This document shows positions 1 through 11,733 of a DNA stretch of 64,000 bases, piece after piece. The stretch covers positions 6,185,820 to 6,249,819 of the forward strand of contig OY744466.1 of NCBI GenBank assembly GCA_963556145.1, in the 5' to 3' direction. The stretch's first letter is position 1. Each line of letters starts with the position of its first letter. Under the pieces are notes generated by a model, which was not told the origin of the DNA, did no database searches, and saw only the letters and a program-made list of their open reading frames with translations. Source of the stretch: Hygrocybe punicea (lineage: Eukaryota; Basidiomycota; Agaricomycetes; Agaricales; Hygrophoraceae). A program made the translations under genes and the position numbers.

Positions 1-26
1 TCTGGCCTCAGAGGGTGGAGAGCCCT

Positions 27-1728
27 CTACAGCGCGGACCATGGATTTTTCGTTTGGGGGTAGGTAGGGGTGGGGATGTTCTTCAGTTGCCAAATATGGA
101 CGTGGGTGGGGTGGGTGTCACGCCAGGTATGGTTTTGACAGGGAATGTTGAATGCAAGGATGGCGTGGGTTTTCGGGGTGGGGATATTGTCGTGGTATGC
201 TGATGGAGGTGTTTCCACAGGCTCCATTTGCATAGGCACATCAGTGTATCATTTTGTGGCCATAGGTGGGTCTGCCTCATGTGCAGTTGCAGGTCGGGAT
301 GCTTCGTCGTGTGGTGTGTCCCCAGTATGTGCCTCCTCCTCCGTGCTTGCGTGTGGTTGCTTTTTCTCATCTTCTTCAATGTTTCGCCTTGCAGCACCGT
401 CATTCTCATTTCGGTTCTCTCCTGCGAGGAACTCCATGATCTCAGATGCCAGAGGCCACAACTGGCTGTGTGGGTCTCCGTGATGCGTTTGGTGGATGGT
501 GGAAATGCGGTATGGTGTGGGTGTGAGACGCTCATGTTGGGGGGGTTTCAAGCCCAGTTTTGCGGTGCTGGGAGTGGGTATGCCGGTGGGCGTTGAACAC
601 TCACGCTCATGCAAGCTTTTTGGGTCGGGGTGGGATATGGTTGCAGGCTGGGATGGAACGGGCGCGGGACAGGGCTCTGGGGTTGGCCTTGCATTGGGGT
701 TGGGTCTACATGCCGGGCGTTCGTGCTCACAGCCGCTTTTGGTGCTGGGGTTGGGGTATTTCGAAGGCAGCTCACGGCTGCGCTCTGCTTGGGGGTGCTT
801 GGGGTTGGGGGTGGCGAGAGCCATGGGCGCTGGGTATTCGCATCCGTGTTCAGTTTGGAGGTGGTTGGCATTGTGGGATGGCGTGGTGGACGCATTTGAC
901 GTGGGCTGGGGCTCGTCTTGGCACACCGGCATTGGCGTCTGTGGTTTCTGGGTCAACGGGGGCGGGGCTGTACATTGGGGTTGTGGCTGAGGTGCTGGTG
1001 GTGCTTCATGTTCGTTGGTGATGTGGTGGCAGCAGCTGGGCTGAACTGGGGTTTGTTTGGGCACACGGGTGCTCACGTTGGCCATTCCTGGGTCGACGTG
1101 GGTGTGGTTGGATGCTGGGGCCATGGTCTGAGTATTGAAGGCGAAGGCTGCAGCGTTGGGTGCAGCTGTGATGTGGCAGTCGTGTTGGGCGTGATGGGCA
1201 CATGTGTGGACGGCGTTGGGGCCTGTGAGACGGTAGATGGGGTTGCTGTTGACGTTGTGGGGACTTGGGGCGTGGTTGTGAGGGTGGGACATGAACATGG
1301 CGGTTGGGTTTGGGGCGCGTTCTGACGCATTTTGCAGCGAGGGTGGGGCCATTTGGGTGGGCAATAACGATGTGGCGTGCTTGGGCGCGAATGTCAATGT
1401 TTTTGGTGGAGGTGGGCATGCTGTGGTGTGCTGGGTTGAATCTTGGGGTCCATGCCTCATTTTTGGCTGGTCACAGTTGGCGGTAAGGTGGGTTGGCGGT
1501 AAGGTGGGTCGACGAGGCTGTTGAATGTTCACGGTCGGAGGCACTGGGTGGTGTTGGGATGGCGTTGGCAGGCACCGGGGCAGTGAGTGTCGTCATTGTG
1601 TTCATTTGGGTCCACGTTGCTGTGGGCTGGGCCATTGGTGGTGAGATTGTTGGTTCTCTTTTTGTGTTGGTTTTCCGCCGCGTTTTTTCCTTCTTCGCTC
1701 GTTCTTTTTGCTTCTTTTTCGTAGTCAT
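27..1728 (-). pseudogene. Broken proline/threonine-rich ORF of E1
   Basis: The ORF begins with the basic stretch MTTKKKQKERAKKEKTRRK, as in the intact E2 ORF (11734-13824). The reading frame then passes through at least three frames (about 1728-1471, 1544-249, 535-83) while staying recognisably similar to E2. The product is dominated by Pro, Thr, Ala, His and Arg. No catalytic motif is seen, and the role is unknown; a gag-like or accessory role is only inferred from position after the primer-binding site. It is broken by frameshifts and continues past the window edge. Confidence 0.6.
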
Positions 1729-1950
1729 TTGTGTAGGTCGAGAAAATTAGAATGTTTGATGCTCGGAAAATTATTTGGTGCTTGGAAAATCACTTGGTGC
1801 TCGGGGAACTGCTCTGTGCGTGGTGCTCTGTGCTCTGTGCTCTGTACTCGGAAAATCGCTGGGGTGCTGAAAAATCACTGGAAATCGCTGGAAGTCGCTG
1901 AAAATCGCTGAAGACAGAAGCTGGGTTCGAATCTGCTCTCATCACCATGT

Positions 1951-2105
1951 TGGAGTGGTACGGAGGTACCGCTCCAAGGGCTAGCAGGAGAGTCTCACTG
2001 AAGAGCTGGCGAGGAAGACTTGATTGGGACTGACTACTGACAGGGATCTATCTACAACAAACCGTGGGAGCCTCATCACGTGACTAGGCACTTGCTACCA
2101 CTCCA
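1951..2105 (-). repeat. LTR of E1
   Basis: The 155-bp LTR starts TGGAGTGGTA and ends TACCACTCCA on the + strand, so its tips are inverted repeats. It aligns along its length with the E2 LTRs, including the shared core that contains CACGTGAC. Confidence 0.85.
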
Positions 2106-2108
2106 CTG

Positions 2109-3113
2109 GTCTTCTATGTATATATATACAAATCTGGGACATGGAATTGTTGCAGATTTAAGTTGGCAATCCACTGGGAACACTACTGAGGTGCTCTGTA
2201 CCCATTTTCTAAGAAATCGGTGAACAGGTTATGGAGAAGAGTCCATGCAAGTTGGGGGGGTAATCTGTGCTAATGTGGGAAATTACACTAGGTGCAAAAA
2301 GGCCTTTGGAGGTGACACAAATAAATTACCCATACAAAACAAAACCCTAAATTTAGGCCATGTGAAATAGATATCTAAATACATTACTAAAGATCATATT
2401 TCTCCACACCTTTTAAGAATTAGAAGTAACAATCAAAAGGTCATATGTAGATTCAAAAAAATTCCAAATGTTTCATATCTTGTGAAGAATCTGGAATAAT
2501 AAAGCAAATCTCAATTTCTCAAACACTCACATTTGGGATTTGGTATCATATTCAGGAAACTCCAAATCTGAATTTTGAAGCTTTCCAGATATCTAATGCA
2601 TTTGAGTCTTTCAAGTCTCTCAAAGTCAATAAAATATTTGAAATTTGAATTTGAATTCATAAAATTTGAAAGACAATCTCACATTTAGTATTTGTAGAGT
2701 CCCAAATACATTAACCAGTAGTTGCCCAGTACTTGACTGGTATTTGACTAGTACTGGTCCAGTAGTTGACCAAGACAAAGTCAGTCAAAACAAATGATGT
2801 GATTACTTGAGCCACAGGATTGCCTGTGAATTGCCTGGATTTCTGTGGAATTGCTGCAATTCTTCATGGGATAGTGATCCTGAGCCACAGGATTGCATGT
2901 GAATGGCTTGGATTTGTGTGGGATTGCTGCAAATTATACCGCTCTTCTATGTATATATATACAATTCTGGGACATGAAATTGTTGCAGATTTAAGTTGGC
3001 AATCCATTGGGACCACTACTGAGGTGCTCTGTACCACTTTTCTAAGAAATCTGCGGACCGGTTAAAGAGTCCATGCAAGTTGGGGGGGTAATCTGTGCTA
3101 ATGTGGGAAATTA
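2109..3113 (+). repeat. Pair of ~175-bp direct repeats (2109-2285, 2943-3113) with AT-rich spacer
   Basis: Both copies run from TCTTCTATGTATATATATAC to GTGGGAAATTA with scattered differences. They may be old LTRs or a segmental duplication. The spacer 2286-2813 is AT-rich and shows no gene. A second local duplication lies at 2814-2934, where two ~65-bp units start GCCACAGGATTGC. I see nothing recognisable from 3114 to about 3450. Confidence 0.65.
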
Positions 3114-3536
3114 GTCCGAGTTTGGCTTCTATTTATCATGTGATGATGGCATCAATTATGATTCATCATCAAGTTGTTTGGTCATGTTTCCTTGTCTCAA
3201 ATGGGTTATGAGACTCCTTCTGGCCTCAATTCTCATAACTGTATTGTGGTCATTCTGCACTTTATGTGCCTCTATAGACTCTTTTATTGATACATGTATT
3301 CAACTCTGGTCACCATGTAAAGTGGACTTGTGGCCATGGAGTCTTCAACAGTGTCTAATTCCACTTCACTGGTCATGATTGTCTATATGAGATATTTGTA
3401 AAATTTAACCATATAAATTTCATCACAATGGTACAAGTGGACTGGCAATAGTTCAAATCTGGTGAAGACATGTAGGTCATTCATAACAGTCCCACTGTTT
3501 CTGGATCATCTCATCCACAAACCCTCCACCAAGCAA

Positions 3537-4700
3537 CTATCTCCAATCATTTGGAGCTGCCTCTTTATCGCGACCAATATCTTCAAGAGTAAACTGATAG
3601 TGACTGTGAGGTTGGAGTTGAAGGTTGAACTGTCTAGCAAACTTGTGTGAACGAGTGCGGCAAAATGGTGAGGTAACATCACTGCCTCGGAGGAAATGAG
3701 GAATGTTCGAGACTCCGGCTGTATGAAGGCGCTTATAGATAGCACCTTCGGTTTGCATGCCGTCAAGGGACACTCTCCATGTATCCTTCATCAAGACACA
3801 CCTATCGCGCACGGGGTCATAAACGATGAAGACCCGAGTGGCTACCTGTGGGCGAACCGTTGCCCTTGAACCATGGTTTGCTACCGAAGTAATAGAAAAT
3901 GTCGTCCCCATCGTCACTGTATATCACAAACTTGAACAAGGGCTTGTCATCATCAAGCTTGAGCACAACTCTTGCCCTTCGAACGTGCACTTCATCATTG
4001 TTGGTAGGCGCAATGACTGATTCATCTACTCCACGGGTTGCTCATGAAGAATGTGCATATCTCCAGAAGAAACTCACCAGCCAGGGTTGCTCCACATATG
4101 AAAATGATTGCGAGAGGACAGCGCCTGAGCGATCCCAATGAATCAGTCTCGCCACATCCTTACAGATGATGGCAGAGAATGCATGAGTCCGAAATTCCGT
4201 GGCAAGTTGCTTTGTCGTATAACAGGTGATTTGCCCTTGACCATGGGCACCCTGGACTGTGTCATTCTCCAAGGTGCCGTGATCACGGAAAGGGTCGTCG
4301 TTTGGATCTATCTTGAATTCAATAGAAAGGTCGATGAGAGATATGTCGGTTACAATACTGGCGTCTCTACCACATATAGATTCATAGAGAGAAACATCTG
4401 GTTTGATTTCGGGTTCGTTCGGGCTGACACTCTTGTCTGGATATGCGTGTCCACAAGGTCGAAGCCAGGACAGTAAGGCTTCAGCGCAGTGATCTAGAAC
4501 ATCTATATAGATATGCAAGAACAAGAACCCAGAAATACATACCATAGGACCATACATTGCAGGCTCACTCTTCTTATTAGCGACATCTTGGAAAACCACC
4601 TTCCTCCTCACTGGCATTCACGGAAGTTTGCCCCTTTTGAAAGGTAGGAATGTCTTCAAGAACTCAGAAGGTGCAATTGGTCCCGCAAATTTACCATTCA
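3537..4700 (-). pseudogene. FunK1 fungal-type protein kinase, broken
   Basis: The translation carries family signatures of the basidiomycete FunK1 kinase (Pfam PF17667): GQITCYTTKQLATEFRTHAF followed by ARLIHWDRSGAVL, then FYYFGSKPWFKGNGSPTG and VFIVYDPVRDRCVLMKDTWR. A probable ~49-nt intron with a GTATGT donor lies near 4510-4558. Breaks: an in-frame TGA at 4042-4044 where the frame continues on both sides, another TGA at 4618-4620, a frame change after GSPTG (about 3838) and another after the intron. The catalytic C-terminal half (downstream of about 3537) is missing. FunK1 genes are expanded in mushroom genomes and many copies are decayed. Confidence 0.8.
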
Positions 4701-4802
4701 TCTCTGTGCCAAGGTCATTCATCCTCATGTCTCTTTTGTCGTGTAAGACGTGGCGCCGGAGACTTTCTTGCTCAATGGGGTTTCACTGAGCACAGGAAAC
4801 TG

Positions 4803-4841
4803 GCGAGGAGGGGTACAGGAGGGGTACAGGAGGGGTACGCG
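4803..4841 (+). repeat. Short tandem repeat, unit about 11 bp
   Basis: Three successive units of AGGAGGGGTAC are visible. There is no sign of a gene. Confidence 0.7.
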
Positions 4842-4959
4842 GCATATTGACAGGGTTCACCAGAGACACAGCACCATCTGAATGGGTGACAGATTTGTGA
4901 CCGATGTTAGGTAATATTTAAAATAAACCAATGGATCTATAGTTCAAGAGCCGATCTCC

Positions 4960-6690
4960 ACCATTCCAAGGGTGTTCGGAACTCCTACAAGGTTGGGACT
5001 ATCGGTCGTTGGACAAAGGATCTTCCACCTGGTCCAACTACCCTTCCTCTCCTGGGGAAGCTCACGAGTTCATAAATGGGCACACCTTCGGTATGCGCCC
5101 TTTCCCCTACAAGTACTTATATCATATCATCGTAACATCACACGAACAGGCTGACGGAGTGGTCAAGACTCTATGGCGATATATATTCAGTTTGCAACAT
5201 CGATTTCAAGTCCCCCGCGAGGGGTTATTTCGAGCTACACGGTAGTCAAAGACCTCCTTGACAAGCAAAGCAATATTACCAGTGACCGCCCACAAACAAC
5301 TATCCAACGGAGATACTGTCACAAGCGGTGTTCCTATAAGCCCAGGCGCATTACCGTGAGCAGCCAAAAATAAGATCGTAGGACCTACGTTAAAGATGCT
5401 CATATTGCGTAGATGATTCTAATTGGTCTCTCTTACGTCAGGCTGCCCGAAGCATCATGACTGTCCAAAAGTGCGCTCAGCATCTTCCTATTCAGCATGC
5501 CGAGTCCATCCAGTTCATGTACGAGATAATGAGGGACCCTCAGGTACGCTGCCCTGCGTGCGCAGAAGTCCAAAAATGGTACTGACTCTTTGCATTCAGC
5601 TCTTTGACCAACATGCTCAGCGGTATACCTACTCTGTGATCTCATCTGTCATCTACAGTGCTCGCTTCCCGCACTTTGAGAGCAATGAGGTGTCCGACTT
5701 CTATCACATCACTGCTCTGTGGTTTCGCCTGATGGAACCTGGGCGGCACCCACCTGTAGACTTGATTCCCATCCTAAAAAAAGGTCCTGAGTGCTGGGCC
5801 CCGTGGAAGACAGAGGCAAAGGAAGTCCAAAAATTGCAGAGAGGTCACTACTTCAGCATGCTGGACCGTGTCCAAAACCGTTTGGATAAGGGGGAATGCG
5901 TCAGCACTTTTATAGAAACCATCATCGAAAGCCAGAAAACCCTAGGAATGGACCGCGAATTGATGGCATAAGTGCTGGAATTGGGCTTTTCCATTATGTT
6001 CACCAAAGTCGACATGCCTTAGATATCTCGGTGGCGTCCTGTTTGAGGGGGGCTCAGATGCAACACCATCTTACCCAAAATCCCTATACCTTGCGTTGAC
6101 AGCATACCCTGAAGCACAGCAAAAAGCCCATAACGAAATTGACCGTGTTGTCGGCAGTGATAGGTTGCCAAAGCTTGAGGATATCGACAAGCTCCCATAT
6201 GTGCGAGCCATCATTAGAGAAGTGCATGCAGAAATCCTCTCTTCACATCAATTGAAGTTGATCTGCCCTACACCCAAGACTCAACGATGGAGACCTGCAG
6301 CTCCTCTCAGTCTTCCTCATGCCACCACAGACGACGCTCATGTGAGTGTCGAAAGCCGGAAACACATTATTGGCTTGTCTGACAGCAATGATGCAGTATT
6401 GTGGATATACGGTGCCTCGTGGCGCAACCATCTTGCTCTGTATGTACCATGAATTACTCACGACGAGACAATATACGAGTGACCCAACGACTTCTGGCCA
6501 GATCATTATATCCTCACCGAATTTGGAACCAGAGGTTTCGACACGAACGACTTCAGACACACCTTGCCATATGGCAGCGGCCTATCTCCCAGTATTTTCA
6601 GAATGCGATCTCATAATTATTATTCACCAGCGGATCTGTCCTGGAATTCATCTCGCTGCAAATTCTGTGTCTGTGGTAGGCTAATATCGA
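4960..6690 (+). pseudogene. Cytochrome P450 monooxygenase, broken
   Basis: P450 landmarks appear in order: an N-terminal region YGDIYS and DLLDKQSNITSDRPQ (about 5175-5310), QAARSIMTVQKC (about 5450), the I-helix GGVLFEGGSDAT (about 6030-6065), PEAQQKAHNEIDRVVG, the ExxR element in RETQRWRPAAPLSLPHATT once the intron 6222-6278 is removed, a second intron 6342-6396, YILTEFGTRGF, then RICPGIHLA, the heme-ligand region (about 6641-6667). The gene is dead: frames change repeatedly, a TGA interrupts DETIYE/PNDFWPD at 6480-6482, and the last intron has lost a recognisable GT donor. The family would be an ER-anchored monooxygenase; the substrate is unknown. Confidence 0.85.
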
Positions 6691-6711
6691 ATGCTGTGGA
6701 AGATCTCTTTT

Positions 6712-7200
6712 TTACTGAATGCGATCAATCTCTGCTACATTCGTTCCAATTTCTGTCACAGGAAATGGCGATGATCGACAGGAAGCGATAGGGAAAGACT
6801 TTAGGTTCAGCAAAGTAACTACATCACACACAGCTAATGTGAGCTCAGGATCCAAAATAGCGACCAAGCTACGGAAAAGTTCCTGGTTAGAGGAATGAAG
6901 CACTGCCAAAGCTTGGGGCATAGCATATGAGGATTTGGGGTGTAAGGAAATGAGCGAAGATCTTGAAAATAGACCAGTACACTCCACCATTGGTAACCGT
7001 TTCACCCAGACTGCGCATCCAGCAGAATATATTGGCCGTCATCAATGATATGGCTTCAGCAAGCGGTGCCACCTTAGTACTTTCTTCATATGCGACCCAT
7101 AGAGCATGAGCACAACCCCACTAAAGAGAAGATGACATGAATTTGTACGATCCATGATGTGAATATTCACAGGTTCATTTGTTATCAAAGTCATTGATGC
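6712..7200 (-). other. Unassigned coding-like segment interrupted by element B
   Basis: Reading on the - strand, open frames run up to 7200 and resume beyond the hAT-like insertion at 17282-17470. They contain EVRPVLDDMPA and VPGYTFEKVEES on the 17.4-kb side and GETVTNGGVYWSIFKIF on the 7.0-kb side. I do not recognise the family. If the two flanks belonged together, the host sequence was continuous before element B inserted. Confidence 0.3.
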
Positions 7201-7317
7201 TAGTGCTACCGAAGTTCAGTTCAGTCCAGTTCAGACCCATTTTGGCTGAACCCTGAACTGAACTCCAGGTTCAGTTCAGGATTTCACGTGAACTGAACCT
7301 GAACCGCCCTGAACCAT

Positions 7318-7921
7318 TGTGACGGCGAGTTCGGGTGTAGATCCGGAATGGAATCTACTAGAAAGGGTGATCTGCTGGAAAGAGATCAGAGGAGTGAAGT
7401 GTTTTCTATGGTGTCTAATCAATCCAACCTGAATCCGGGGTTCCGGATCAGAGGTGAAGTGTGGGTGAAGGGAGTTCGAAGACTAATAACTAATACGATA
7501 AGAATAGGACTGAAGGGGAGCGATACTATGCAATATGATATGAAGGGGAGTAATAATCTACATCTTTGTAGTGTAAAAGTAGACCTTTTATACTACTGTG
7601 AGGGATCCTGTGCTATAGTAACTATGTACTACAAGCGAAGGCTGTAAAGTGATAGGGGAGTAGTGGAGAGGAGTGGAGTGGATTGGGGCTATATACTAAG
7701 TAACGGGAAATGAAGGTAAATGATATATAACTATATACGTGGAGAATCCGGGTTGTTAGGAACATTGCATCTTGAGTGGGAACGATTCCGGAGCGGGATC
7801 CGGAGCGGAATCGACGGAATTGAGCGGAATCGAACGGAATCGACGATATATGAAAGGGAACGGACGGGGACAATGTATGATATGAAGAGGATCCAGGTCC
7901 AGACAGCCCGGAGCCTCTACA
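7318..7921. repeat. R1 left LTR
   Basis: This 604-bp LTR has tips TG and CA and is a near-perfect duplicate of 15341-15944. Small ORFs inside it are duplicated in the other LTR and are not believed to be genes. Confidence 0.9.
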
Positions 7922-8248
7922 TCTGGTCAGGACTCAGATAGAGACCATCCCTGGTCGATCCATACGAAGTAACGAAGATACTGGGGTTGTGGGAATAAAT
8001 GAGCGGAAACAATGTTGAAAACGGGCAGAAACAGTGGTACAACGTGAACGGGATCGAAGCCGGTGGGTATTGAAGCGTCGGGAAGCAAAGGTCCAGAGCT
8101 ACTAAAAGAGGGTGGGGCGAAACGGCTGGACAAAGATATAACGGTCACGTGACGGAGACAACAAATACAAACAAGAAAACTTTTCAACTCGACTTTTCAA
8201 CAACCTCAACAACCTCAACCAAACCTCGCGCAACAACTCCAACGCCTA

Positions 8249-9777
8249 ATGTCGACAGAATACAACAAGTTCCTCGCAAAGCTCGATGTGGAGACGCGGA
8301 AAGACTTCGAGAACGCGGTAGCAGAGTTACAGGCAGTGGATGCGGCCGGAAACGATATTGTACGCGACGGATACAAGGACGAAGCACGGCGATGGGTTGG
8401 GAGGCGACGACGGGCCATAGTAAGTGATCCCACTCTGGTAAATGGCACGAACTAACCAAACTCGACAGCGGAACTACAGAGGGCTCGTGAAGGAGATCCA
8501 GGACGGCGGAATTGACGTAACAGAACCAAAGGATTTTACGGTGGGCGGAGAGATGGTAGTCTTGGTCGAGGAGTGGCTGCGGAACCGGGAGGAGTTCATG
8601 GAGCGGGAGCGGGAAGCGGCTAAACAAAAGGAGGTCGACGAGGAGAAAGCAAGGAGGAAGCAGATCGCGGAGGCGGCGGCAGAGGCAGGAGCAAAACGGA
8701 GCGAGGAGGCGAAAAGGGCAAAGGCGGCGAAGGAAAGGGAAGTCGACGACGCGCTAAGGCTACAGGACAAGATGCAGGAGGAGGAGGCGAGGAGGAAGCG
8801 GATACAAGCGGAGGAATTACACGAGCACGAGGAGATAAATAGGAGGGCGGCGGCGGAGGCGAAAGCGAAGCGACTCGAGGAGGCGAAGAGGGCAAAGGAA
8901 ACGGACGGGGAGGAGGACGAAGAAAACGGCGGATACATAAACCAAGTCAGTGGTGTGGAATGGGATGAATGGGCTGACCAACAACACTTGAAGTTCGCGA
9001 GACTCAAAGCGAGCGGGAAGAAGGCTATCCGGGACAAAGGGGCCAACCGGGACGATGAGACGGTTTGCGGGGAGTACAACAGCGAGGACGACTTTTCGAA
9101 TGCGAGCGGGAACGGAGATTCGAGACCGAAGGGGAAGATTCCGGGGGTAAGTAAACTCTCGCAAACTCGTACAACCGTGGTGTCTAACTATTCCGTAGTA
9201 TATGCAATCTTTCCGGATCCAACAGTGCGATGCGTGCGTGACCGCCAACACGGTTTGTCGCGGAATCGAGGGATACACATGCGACAGATGCAAGAGACTC
9301 AAACGACGCTGTGGATTGTCGATGAAGGGACCGGCCACCGGAACCGGAAAAGCGGAAAGGAAAGGGAAGGCGAAGGCGGGTAGTCCGAAGAGGAGAGTCG
9401 TCGCGAAGAAGGCACCGAGGATCGTGAAGAAGCCCAAGCTGCGGGCCGGAGAGGCGTCGACAAGTAAGCGGACGTTGACCGACGTCGAACCGGATACGGA
9501 ATCGGAGCGGGACGAGGGAGTGGATAGGAACCCATTCAAGTGGCCGCAGATTGGTGCCGGAATCGAGGAGCATGTCGAAGCGATGCGGAAAATGGCGACG
9601 GAAACGCAACGGGAGATATCAGTGATCGCGGACGGCCTCTCGGAATACGTCGCGGAAGTCCACACGAGTCTAACCCGTTGGACAAAGGAGCTGAACCGAC
9701 TCCGCACAAACCAAGCCCACCTCTTGGGCCAACTGGACCTGATCGACACAAAGCTCAACGAAGGGAGGAGGGAATAA
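8249..9777 (+). CDS. Coiled-coil protein with Zn(II)2Cys6-type cluster, carried by R1
   Basis: Three exons (8249-8419, 8469-9146, 9199-9777) join in frame to about 475 aa; both introns have GTAAGT donors and CAG/TAG acceptors. Residues about 100-215 are rich in Glu, Lys, Ala and Arg and look like a long coiled coil. Cysteines at about 293, 296, 303, 311, 314 and 321 follow C-x2-C-x6-C-x7-C-x2-C-x6-C, the pattern of fungal binuclear zinc clusters, with basic residues between them (CDRCKRLKRRC). The C-terminus is basic, then coiled-coil-like. It is encoded inside R1 on the strand opposite to gag. DNA binding is inferred; it could instead be a nucleic-acid chaperone of the element. Confidence 0.75.
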
Positions 9778-9899
9778 AAGGGGAAATGGACGGAAAAGGG
9801 GAGACGGAAACGAAACGGGACAATGTACATAAAAATAAAAGAGTACATAATAAAATCTATAAACGAAAAGGGAGGAACGGGTAAATATGTAAGATGGAA

Positions 9900-11240
9900 T
9901 CTGGAGGTCGAGGTGGAGGATGGCATCGGAATACAACGGAAACAGAAACGGACCGGAACGAGCAAGAAACAACGAGAACTAGAAACAGAAATGTAAATAA
10001 ACAAGAAACGGGAACGTGAACAGAAAGCGGAACGGAAGACGAAAACGCAAAAAATGTGAGACGGAAACGTATCTATATCCCCACAAGAGTTTCTGGAAGA
10101 AGGTCGGGGGCGGAACAACGAGAGGAGGCAGAGAGCTTCTTGCAAATAGTTGAGCGAGGTGTCGAGGGGGCAGAGGTCCAAAATGCGATGGCAAAGTAAA
10201 ATAAGGACGGAAACGAAGAATAAAATAAAATCGAGAACCGGAGTGCCGACACCAACACGATCCCAAATAACGGGTGCGCCGCGTGACGGGTCTAAAGACG
10301 ACGGGGTGCCCCAAGTGGGCGAAGATGGAACCAGGAGCGAAACGGGAGCGGATACGACGAGGGGAACCGGGAACGGAGGGGGCGACATAACAGAATCGGA
10401 ACCAGAATCGAAATCGAATAAAAGAGACGGAATGGGGTCCAGAAGTAGAACAGGTACGGAATACTCAACCATAGTCGACGGAGTCTTGATAGACGTAGAT
10501 GGAGGACAAAAGGATGACAATATCGAGGACGGAATGTCTATATCGGGGGAATCCGAGAACAATGGGAGGGGGTCCGGTATGAGTTCGTGGACAGAAAGTG
10601 GAGGTGTCAAATCCGGAGACGACGTGGACAAAATAGGATTTAGAATAGATAAATCGGTGACCGGCAGCAATAGATCGGGAGTGGGATTGGACGGGGACGA
10701 CACAGAACTGGACAACAATACCTGTAAACAAATGACGGTCTCGACAGGTACCAGAGTGGACGGGGACGGGATATACAATGAAGGGGACGGAGGACCGGAA
10801 TGAACGTGGGCGACGGAATGAATGACGGTGGGCGGGATCGAGGATGGAATCGGAACCGGAGATGACAAAGCTATGACGGGTAGGGGACTGGGACCGGAAT
10901 CGGGACTAGGAGTGGAACCGGGACTGGAGATAGTGACGGCAAGGGAAGTGGAGTCCGGAACGGAGCGACAACCGGATAGCAGGAATGAGGTGGCATTGTG
11001 GAAGACGTCGAGCGGGTACGGATCGTCGTGGTAATGGTCGGGAAGGAGGTAATGGAGGCGTTCCTCAATACGTAGACGAAGGTCTGAGTCAAATCCGTTG
11101 GTGAAGTACATGTTCCGTTGTTTATCCGATAGACGTCCGTTGTTGTATAGTACTCCGGAGATGCGTATGAAGTCGCAGAAATACTGTCCTAAGTCCGTTG
11201 TAGAGGGTTGATGTCCCTCTGAGTCCGTATCATCGATATA
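9900..11240 (-). CDS. Retrotransposon gag-like protein of R1, C-terminal part
   Basis: Reading leftward from 11240, the frame contains LGQYFCDFIRISGVL and NGFDSDLRLRIEERLHYLLP followed by DHYHDDPYPLDVFHNAT. This matches the helical core of gag-like proteins common in Agaricomycete LTR elements. A long Ser/Pro-rich tail follows. The frame stays open to 8817, overlapping the Zn2Cys6 gene in antisense, but composition there looks like antisense of a real gene, so I stop near 9900. The N-terminal half is at 14803-15147, separated by E2 and about 850 bp of other sequence. Confidence 0.6.
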
Positions 11241-11356
11241 TCACGAATCCAGACCAACCCGATGCCACTATTCGACTTGCATTCGAACCCGACGTAACCC
11301 GGCGTGACGTGACCCGACGTGACCGACGTGACCCGACATATGCCGCTTTGTGACGG
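11213..11356. other. Extra sequence between the gag halves (with 14095-14800)
   Basis: About 140 bp here and 700 bp at 14095-14800 separate the two gag halves, apart from E2. The left part is rich in ACCCGACGTGACC-like words and the right part has CCCAACCCAACCCAACCC near 14565. It could be a further insertion with its own subterminal words, or an intron-like spacer. No gene is visible in either part. Confidence 0.4.
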
Positions 11357-11511
11357 TGGAGTAGTAGCGAGTGCCTAGTCACGTGACGAGGCTCCCACGG
11401 TTCGTTGTAGATAGATCCCTGTCAGTAGTCAGTCCGAATCCATCCTTCCTCGCCAGCTCTTCTGCGAGATTCTCCAGCTAGCCCTCGGAGTGGTATCTCC
11501 GTACCACTCCA
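11357..11511 (+). repeat. E2 5' LTR
   Basis: It is a 155-bp terminal repeat identical, as far as I can see, with 13940-14094. It contains CACGTGAC and the palindromic-looking GGAGTGGTATCTCCGTACC near its end. Confidence 0.9.
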
Positions 11512-11514
11512 ACG

Positions 11515-11539
11515 TGGTGATGAGAGCGGATTCGAACCC
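11515..11539 (+). other. E2 primer-binding site
   Basis: The stretch begins TGGTGATGAGAG and continues with GGATTCGAACC, which is the complement of a tRNA acceptor 3' strand plus T-arm (GGTTCGAATCC) and CCA. The match to tRNA features covers about 24 nt, longer than usual. The isoacceptor is not identified. Confidence 0.75.
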
Positions 11540-11544
11540 AGCTT

Positions 11545-11700
11545 CTGTCTTGAGCGACTTTCAGCGACTTCCAGCGATTTCCAGTCATTTTTCAGCACCC
11601 CAGCGATTTTCCGAGTACAGAGCACAGAGCACAGAGCACCGCGCACCGAGCAGTTCCCCGAGCACCAAGTGATTTTCCAAGCACCAAACGATTTTCCGAG
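11545..11700 (+). repeat. E2 leader of short degenerate repeats
   Basis: The leader contains repeated AGCGACTTYC words, then AGAGCAC units, then CGAGCACCAA/GATTTTC units. E1 has the same arrangement in reverse, and E3-linked DNA near 45567-45650 has related 10-12-bp words. It may fold or act in packaging; that is only inference. Confidence 0.6.
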
Positions 11701-11733
11701 CATCAAACATTCTCATTTTCTCGACCTACACAA

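Larger units (their letters stand above)
1..2105 (-). mobile_element. LTR retroelement copy E1 (TGGAG family), cut by window edge
   Basis: This is a reverse-strand copy of the element seen complete at 11357-14094 (E2). It has a 155-bp LTR at 1951-2105, a primer-binding site reading leftward from 1947 (TGG followed by a tRNA-like T-arm complement), a leader of short repeats (about 1740-1920) and a proline-rich ORF. The second LTR lies outside the window. No reverse transcriptase or integrase motifs are visible, so it must be non-autonomous. It sits directly against one copy of a 175-bp host repeat (2109-2285), which suggests insertion into that repeat. Confidence 0.8.

Noticed and set aside
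496..1544. Several + strand Gly/Val/Trp-rich frames over E1
   Set aside because: They are antisense shadows of the proline-rich E1 ORF; the same happens on the - strand of E2.
8817..9900. Long - strand Ser/Pro/Phe-rich frame antisense to the Zn2Cys6 gene
   Set aside because: Its composition is what one expects opposite a Lys/Glu/Gly-rich coding strand. The spliced + strand gene has clear introns and a cysteine cluster. Only the part beyond about 9900 has gag features.
10150..10803. + strand Gly/Ser/Asp-rich 217-codon frame
   Set aside because: It lies antisense to the Ser/Pro-rich tail of gag and shows no family motif.
11515..11539. tRNA gene because of GGATTCGAACC
   Set aside because: Only the T-arm/acceptor part is present and it adjoins an LTR with TGG at the border, so it is a primer-binding site.
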